Source of the DNA: JAXGTD01 sp040775095
Lineage (GTDB): Bacteria; Pseudomonadota; Gammaproteobacteria; Chromatiales; Chromatiaceae
NCBI GenBank assembly: GCA_040775095.1
Contig: JAXGTD010000078.1
Location: 1 to 20,003, forward strand
DNA: 20,003 nt
Reading direction: 5' to 3'
Under the pieces are notes generated by a model that was not told the origin of the DNA, made no database searches, and was given only the letters and a program-made list of their open reading frames with translations. A program made the position numbers and the translations under genes. This document shows, piece after piece, positions 15,827 to 20,003 of this stretch. Positions within the stretch are counted from its first letter, which is position 1; every line of letters starts with the position of its first letter.

Positions 15827-17878
15827 ATGCCCATCAGATCAGCTTTTCCACTCGCGTGCTTACGTCACGTCGCGCTCCTGATCGTGCTCGTCGTGCCCCT
15901 GAATGCGGCCGCGGCATTCGAGCTCAACGGCGTGCTCCAGGTCGCCAATGCGCCCGACGCCTTGGTCGCGAACAAACGCGTGCGACTCTTCGAAACCACT
16001 GATGAAGAGCCGATCGAGCGCGCCAGGGCCGTCACGGACGACACCGGCGCCTTTAACCTGCGCGTTGCCGGTGAGACCACGGACAGCCTCTTTTTCCTGG
16101 AGGCCGATCTGTCGCGGCGGGTGCATTTCGTCTCGGTATTGGGCCAAGCGCTACCGGCGGCGGCGACGATCAATGAGGTGACCACGATCGCGGCATCCTA
16201 TGCCTTCGCCCAGTTTTACCGGGGCGGCCAGATCTCGGGCGATGACTTCGCGCTCCACATTGCCGCAATGATGTACGCGAACCTGGCGGATCCGGTCACC
16301 GGGGCTATCTCCGATACCCTCCTTACCCCGCCGAACGCGTACGAGACCAACTCGCTGCGGATGCTCCGCTCGCTGTCCAACCTGCTCAACCACTGCGCCA
16401 TCAGCCCCGCTGTTGCCTGGTCGGTGTTGAATCTGACGCGCGAGCCCGGCCAGCGGCGGCCAACGAACACCGCCGTCGCGTTCGCGAATCTGGCTCGTGA
16501 CCCCGCGCACGAGGCGCGCCGGCTCTTTAACCTGTCCCGGTTCTTCGAGCCTTTCACACCCGCGTTGAACCGGACCCCCAACGCCTGGTGCGTGACGGTG
16601 AAGGTCAACGATTCGGGCAGCGCGGCGGACCTCATCGGTGGCCCGGCCAACGTGGCCTTCGACTCCTTCGGCTACGCGTGGATCCCGAACAATGTGTACC
16701 AGGGATCGCCTGACTCCGGGGACTTTCTGATCGTGCTCCAGCCCGACGGCAAGCCCGCCGACGGGAGCCATGGGTCGCCGGTGTCCCCGATACGCGGTGG
16801 CGGAATCAAGGGCGGCGGTTGGGGTGTCGACGTCGGTCCGGATGACCTCGTGTGGGCTGCCAATTTTGGTTGGGGAGGCAACAATGACCAGGACCCGCCG
16901 TCCGAGCAGAACTGGCCGCAACAGGACCCTGCCGATGGCACCGGAAGCGTCTCGCTGATCCGCGCCGAGGATGGGCTGGTACTGTCGCAGCCCGATGGCT
17001 TCTACGGCGGCGTCTGGCGGGCCCAGGCCATCGAGGTGGCGCCAGACGGCGATGTCTGGATCGCGAGCCTGCAGAATGACAGCGTGGTGGTCTACCGCGA
17101 CGGCGACCCGCTGACGTCAAAATCGCTGAAATTCTATAACCACGCGCAACCCTTTGGCGTCGTGCCCTTGGGCGATGGCTCGGCGTGGGTTTCAAACTCC
17201 GGTGGGCTGGCGGGCAAGTACCAGAGCAGCATCGCCAAGGTGCGCTTCAATCTCGCCGGCGAGCTGGAGAAGACCCTGCTCAAGCCGGTCGGCGACACGT
17301 TGCGCGTGATCGTTCTGGACTCGTACGGGAACCTCTGGCTGGCCTCGAACGGCGACAGCAAGGTCTATGCCTTCGACGCCAGCGGCGAGCAACTCGGTGC
17401 CTTCGACGGCGGTGGCATCAATGGACCCTGGGGGCTGGCGGTCGACGGAGAGGAAAACGTCTGGGTGGCGAATTTCGGCGAGATCAGACTGGCCGACGAC
17501 TATGGCCCGGGCCGGATCTCCAAGCTGTGGGGCGCCAACAGCGCCGTGCGGCCGCACAACAAGAACCTGGGGGATCCGATTTCACCCGCGAGCGGATACA
17601 CGGTGATATCGGGTGGCGATGAGGTGCGATTGGCCGACGGCAGCCCGCTCTACGGTGAAAATGCCCCGCCGAGCTTCACGCCAATGATGCGCCAGACCAG
17701 CCTCCAGATTGACGCCGCCGGAAACATCTGGACCATAAACAACTGGAAACCCAGTGATTTCAACAATATAGTGCTCCAGAATCCCGGCGGCGACGGCGTG
17801 ATCATCTTCGTGGGCCTGGCCCCACCGCCGCGTCATCCGGCTCCCCGCATGGAACCTCAGCTCCAACCGTCGAGATAG
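15827..17878 (+). CDS. Secreted beta-propeller (NHL/Vgb-like) protein
   Basis: 683 residues, predicted exported; exact family not recognised. The signal peptide is clear: basic start, core VALLIVLVVPLNAAAA (15-30), cleavage before FELNG. Residues 31-110 look like a beta-sandwich carrying a DDTGAFNLRV motif typical of carboxypeptidase-regulatory-like domains. Residues 111-255 are mainly helical and contain C190 and C255, a possible disulfide. From about 270 to 660 seven short motifs of the form G-x-x-W recur, with Trp at 285, 343, 411, 454, 504, 546 and 635, fitting a seven-bladed propeller related to NHL or virginiamycin-lyase-like folds. The ATG at 15827 is chosen for the signal peptide and GAGG at 15814-15817; upstream in-frame codons to 15620 do not look coding. 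Ligand or enzyme activity is unknown. Confidence 0.85.
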   Translation: MPIRSAFPLACLRHVALLIVLVVPLNAAAAFELNGVLQVANAPDALVANKRVRLFETTDEEPIERARAVTDDTGAFNLRVAGETTDSLFFLEADLSRRVHFVSVLGQALPAAATINEVTTIAASYAFAQFYRGGQISGDDFALHIAAMMYANLADPVTGAISDTLLTPPNAYETNSLRMLRSLSNLLNHCAISPAVAWSVLNLTREPGQRRPTNTAVAFANLARDPAHEARRLFNLSRFFEPFTPALNRTPNAWCVTVKVNDSGSAADLIGGPANVAFDSFGYAWIPNNVYQGSPDSGDFLIVLQPDGKPADGSHGSPVSPIRGGGIKGGGWGVDVGPDDLVWAANFGWGGNNDQDPPSEQNWPQQDPADGTGSVSLIRAEDGLVLSQPDGFYGGVWRAQAIEVAPDGDVWIASLQNDSVVVYRDGDPLTSKSLKFYNHAQPFGVVPLGDGSAWVSNSGGLAGKYQSSIAKVRFNLAGELEKTLLKPVGDTLRVIVLDSYGNLWLASNGDSKVYAFDASGEQLGAFDGGGINGPWGLAVDGEENVWVANFGEIRLADDYGPGRISKLWGANSAVRPHNKNLGDPISPASGYTVISGGDEVRLADGSPLYGENAPPSFTPMMRQTSLQIDAAGNIWTINNWKPSDFNNIVLQNPGGDGVIIFVGLAPPPRHPAPRMEPQLQPSR

Positions 17879-18235
17879 CGCGATGGAGGCGCTGGATGAG
17901 TCCGTCAATGGATGACATCAGTCCGCAGTGCGAGCGTGGCAATTCGCGGCTTATGCCATTTTCGGCGACTGCAGGCCGTTAAACCTAAAAACGGCAGTTG
18001 ACCGCGATGCGCGCGACGCAAGCGACTGTTTTAATTGCGCTCACTCGGTTTCGGCCGGCTCGCCGCATGGGGGAGGGCGCGACGACCCCCATGGCACGCA
18101 CCGCGCGGCGCCTGGCCGCGTTACGACGCGTTGGAACAGAACAACGATCCCGCCTCCTTGTGCCTTGCCAGACACCCCGCGGGCCGTCCAACTGCCGCTT
18201 CCAGGATAATCGGGGCGATGGACGTCGCTCCCGCG
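17879..18235. other. 357-base gap between convergent genes
   Basis: No gene is recognised. It contains GCCGTT/AACGGC (17975-17980 with 17990-17995) in an A-rich loop, and an 8-bp inverted repeat at 18066-18093. Both flanking genes end here, so terminators are expected, but no classical stem plus T tract is present. Confidence 0.5.
18066..18093. repeat. 8-bp inverted repeat in convergent gap
   Basis: CATGGGGG (18066-18073) and CCCCCATG (18086-18093) are perfect inverted copies with a 12-base loop. There is no T tract on either side. It may be a U-less terminator or a protein-binding site. Confidence 0.45.
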
Positions 18236-19405
18236 TTACCTGGGGACCGGGCGGTCGGGCGTCAGCAGCTTCGAGATTGCCGTGATGATCTCGAAGCTCG
18301 GCTGCACCCCCGGTGGTGTGCCGGGGCTCAACGAGACAGTTGCCACCAGCGACATCCCCGTCGTCGGATCATATGCCGTCGTCGTGTACATGCCCCAGTA
18401 CGCGGCCCTCTGCACGATCCACGGGGGGTAGACGAGGGTGCCAAGCCCAAAATAGGCCCGCGAGGTATTGGCGCCGAGTCCGACATTGACCGGCAAGGCC
18501 GTCTCGCTTTTCATCTCGGCGGAGAGTAATGACCCGCTGCCAAACGCACGGTTCCACCTGCCGAGGTCGCAGATGTTCGACGTCACTGCCGCCCAGGAGA
18601 CAAACGAGGGGTTCCAGTAGGTCGAATCCCGGAAGTCTCCTTCCTGCAAGGTGTGCAACACGGGCTGCTGTGGCTCCGCGTCGAGCTGAAATCGCGTATT
18701 GCGCAATCCGAGTGGATCGAGGATCAGCTCCTGTAACAGCTCGGCGTAGCGCTTTGCGCTGACCTTCTCCAGTATCGCACCCAGAACGACGAAGTCCGTG
18801 TGGGAATACCTCCAGTCGCGTCCAGGGTCATCGTATTGCGGTGTCTGGTACGGGGGCAGGCTGCGCGCGATGAGATCGTCCGCGGTCCAGACCCGGAGCG
18901 GGTCCGCCACGACCTCCGCGATGAAAGCGTCCGTCGCAATGTAGTCACCGAAGCCCGCGCTCGACGCCGCAAGCATGCGAACCGTCGCACGCTCCGCATT
19001 GGGATAGTCCGGATACCACTGCGAAATCCGATCGCTTAGCGCGATCCGGGCCGGATCCTGCTCGACCATGCGCAGCAGGAGCGTCGACAGGACCTGCCAA
19101 CCGACGCCCCCCACCCGAAAGTGCATGTTGGTCGTGGCCGGAATGCCATTCCTCGATACGCCGAGCGCGTTCCGATAGAGTGCTTGGCCGTCCTGCGCGA
19201 CGCCGACGATGATCGCGTTGAGCCTGTACTTCGCCTTGATGCTGTCGAGGGTCGACGTGATTGCCGCGGACGTCGCGGCCGGCGTCGCGACGACGGGAGC
19301 GCATTGCGCAAGGGCCGGGTCGCTGGCGACCCCCTGAATGATCCAGCAGCAGGCGGCCAACGCCATCTGCAAGACGCGCTTCGTATTCGTATCTGAGGTC
19401 CGCAT
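18236..19405 (-). CDS. Exported serine beta-lactamase/DD-peptidase-fold protein, predicted catalytically inactive
   Basis: 389 residues from ATG 19405, which has AGGA 6 bases upstream; longer starts to 19471 are possible. The N-terminus is hydrophobic (VLQMALAACCWIIQGVA), with either a lipobox-like LAAC or type I cleavage at ALA-Q. The body follows the class C / R61 DD-peptidase / EstB fold: FRVGGVGWQVLSTLLLRMVEQ, LSDRISQWYPDYPNAE, SSAGFGDY, RYSHTDFVVLGAILEKV, LDPLGL, and AYDPTTGMSLVATVSL. The SxxK motif that carries the nucleophile and base is replaced by GVGW (G100, W103), YxN reads YSH (Y200, H202), and the third motif HxG/KTG reads YWG (336-338). Hydrolysis by the usual mechanism is therefore unlikely; binding or regulation is possible. 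The frame is intact, so it is not an obvious pseudogene. Confidence 0.85.
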   Translation of the reverse strand: MRTSDTNTKRVLQMALAACCWIIQGVASDPALAQCAPVVATPAATSAAITSTLDSIKAKYRLNAIIVGVAQDGQALYRNALGVSRNGIPATTNMHFRVGGVGWQVLSTLLLRMVEQDPARIALSDRISQWYPDYPNAERATVRMLAASSAGFGDYIATDAFIAEVVADPLRVWTADDLIARSLPPYQTPQYDDPGRDWRYSHTDFVVLGAILEKVSAKRYAELLQELILDPLGLRNTRFQLDAEPQQPVLHTLQEGDFRDSTYWNPSFVSWAAVTSNICDLGRWNRAFGSGSLLSAEMKSETALPVNVGLGANTSRAYFGLGTLVYPPWIVQRAAYWGMYTTTAYDPTTGMSLVATVSLSPGTPPGVQPSFEIITAISKLLTPDRPVPR

Positions 19406-19865
19406 CCTGGATCCTGGACGGGCAAGCATGTAGCGCGAAGCGCCCCTTTGTTGTTGCCACCGGGCGGGCACGGTATCAGGTCAGGGGTGCGAGCGATGGT
19501 CGGGTCGTGCTTGACGGCCCGACCCGGGATGGCGCCAACGCCCGGTTTGCGGTCCCAGGCCCCGCGCGGTGACCCGACGATTGCGATCGGATGGACGCTA
19601 CAACAGGACCGCGGTGGGCTTGCCGCGTTGCACCGTCGGCCAACCTAAGCTGAGCCACGCCTACGCCAGCGGACTGCGCCGGTCGAGTGCGATCCAGCCC
19701 TGGGGGAGCCCGCTACGGGTAGGCTCCGGCCGCTGGTCAATGGGGGCAGTCGGCCCTCTGGGGCGGGCATAGGCCGTCGAAACGCCGCCAAGCGCCCCCA
19801 TGGGGTTCGCCAAGGCTTGGTCCGGTGTGCTGCGCAAAACGACCGCGCGCGCTGGCCATTCGAAA
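19406..19865. other. 460-base gap between the lactamase-fold gene and tRNA-Leu
   Basis: No gene is recognised on either strand; short open frames here have no family features. The notable structure is an 11-bp hairpin at 19498-19524. I see no T-tract terminator for the tRNA and no direct repeat of the tRNA 3' end that would mark an integrated element. Confidence 0.5.
19498..19524. repeat. 11-bp hairpin
   Basis: GGTCGGGTCGT (19498-19508) folds on ACGGCCCGACC (19514-19524) with loop GCTTG; all pairs are Watson-Crick except one G-U pair when read as plus-strand RNA. No T tract follows. It is stable enough to be functional but has no obvious gene. Confidence 0.5.
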
Positions 19866-19950
19866 TGGTGCCCGGGGCGGGAATCGAACCCGCACGGCCG
19901 AGGCCGAGGGATTTTAAGTCCCTTGCGTCTACCAATTTCGCCACCCGGGC
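19866..19950 (-). tRNA. tRNA-Leu (anticodon TAA)
   Basis: 85-base class II tRNA with acceptor GCCCGGG/CCCGGGC, anticodon stem AGGGA/TCCCT and loop CTTAAAA (anticodon TAA), long variable arm CGGCC-TC-GGCCG, T arm GCGGG/CCCGC with TTCGATT, discriminator A and encoded CCA. It reads UUA and UUG. Its promoter would lie at or beyond the right edge; no clear boxes are seen in the 53 bases present. Confidence 0.97.
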
Positions 19951-20003
19951 GGCGGGGGAGGGGATGGGGAGATGGGGCGCTGTTCTCGCCTGCGCCAAAT
20001 TGG

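Noticed and set aside
17928..18529. Short plus-strand frames in and beyond the convergent gap
   Set aside because: They have no ribosome site, are rich in Arg, and partly overlap the lactamase-fold gene in antisense.
19866..19950. tRNA-Leu as an integration site
   Set aside because: No second copy of its 3' end and no integrase or phage gene in the window.

Overview
The window is chromosomal DNA from a high-GC Gammaproteobacterium. GroEL ends in a GGM-rich tail, hrpB and mepA have gammaproteobacterial architecture, and both tRNA genes encode their CCA. Codon third positions are strongly G/C. Placement near the Chromatiales (purple sulfur bacteria and relatives) is my inference from gene content and the style of the conserved hypothetical proteins; I could not test it by search.

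Left half (1-9.4 kb) is compact, housekeeping-like DNA. It opens with the 3' two thirds of groEL, closed by a strong intrinsic terminator, with the helicase gene hrpB facing it. Divergent from hrpB is a small unit: a prolyl-4-hydroxylase-like Fe(II)/2-oxoglutarate oxygenase followed after 5 bases by a small protein that reads like a receiver domain without its phosphorylation site. Next come three minus-strand genes: mepA (murein endopeptidase) in its own unit, and a conserved hypothetical gene followed 21 bases later by a SLC13-type permease with two TrkA-C/RCK-C domains. A second, separate Fe(II)/2OG oxygenase of the PKHD (YbiX/PiuC) type is transcribed the other way.

Middle (9.4-15.3 kb): tRNA-Pro(GGG), with a consensus -35 box and a terminator, precedes a 5.6-kb gene. 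That gene encodes a secreted alpha-2-macroglobulin-like protein with an N-terminal PAN/apple domain and an intact CAEQ thioester motif. No pbpC (PBP1C) gene lies beside it, unlike the classic bacterial arrangement.

Right part (15.3-20 kb) is looser and accessory-like, with three non-coding gaps of 350-560 bases. It holds a secreted seven-tryptophan-motif beta-propeller protein and, convergent to it, a secreted protein with a serine beta-lactamase/DD-peptidase fold whose SxxK nucleophile motif is replaced by GVGW, so it is predicted to be a catalytically dead pseudoenzyme. The window closes with tRNA-Leu(TAA) on the minus strand. The gap after the macroglobulin gene contains a promoter-like box, stable hairpins, a strong Shine-Dalgarno with a short TTG-initiated reading frame, and one CRISPR-repeat-like hairpin.

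Working together: four predicted exported proteins (MepA, the macroglobulin, the propeller and the lactamase-fold protein) point to envelope or periplasmic roles. No complete mobile element, CRISPR array or recognisable multi-gene defence system is visible. The most unusual items are the dead lactamase-fold protein, the PAN-macroglobulin fusion and the receiver-like partner of the first oxygenase.
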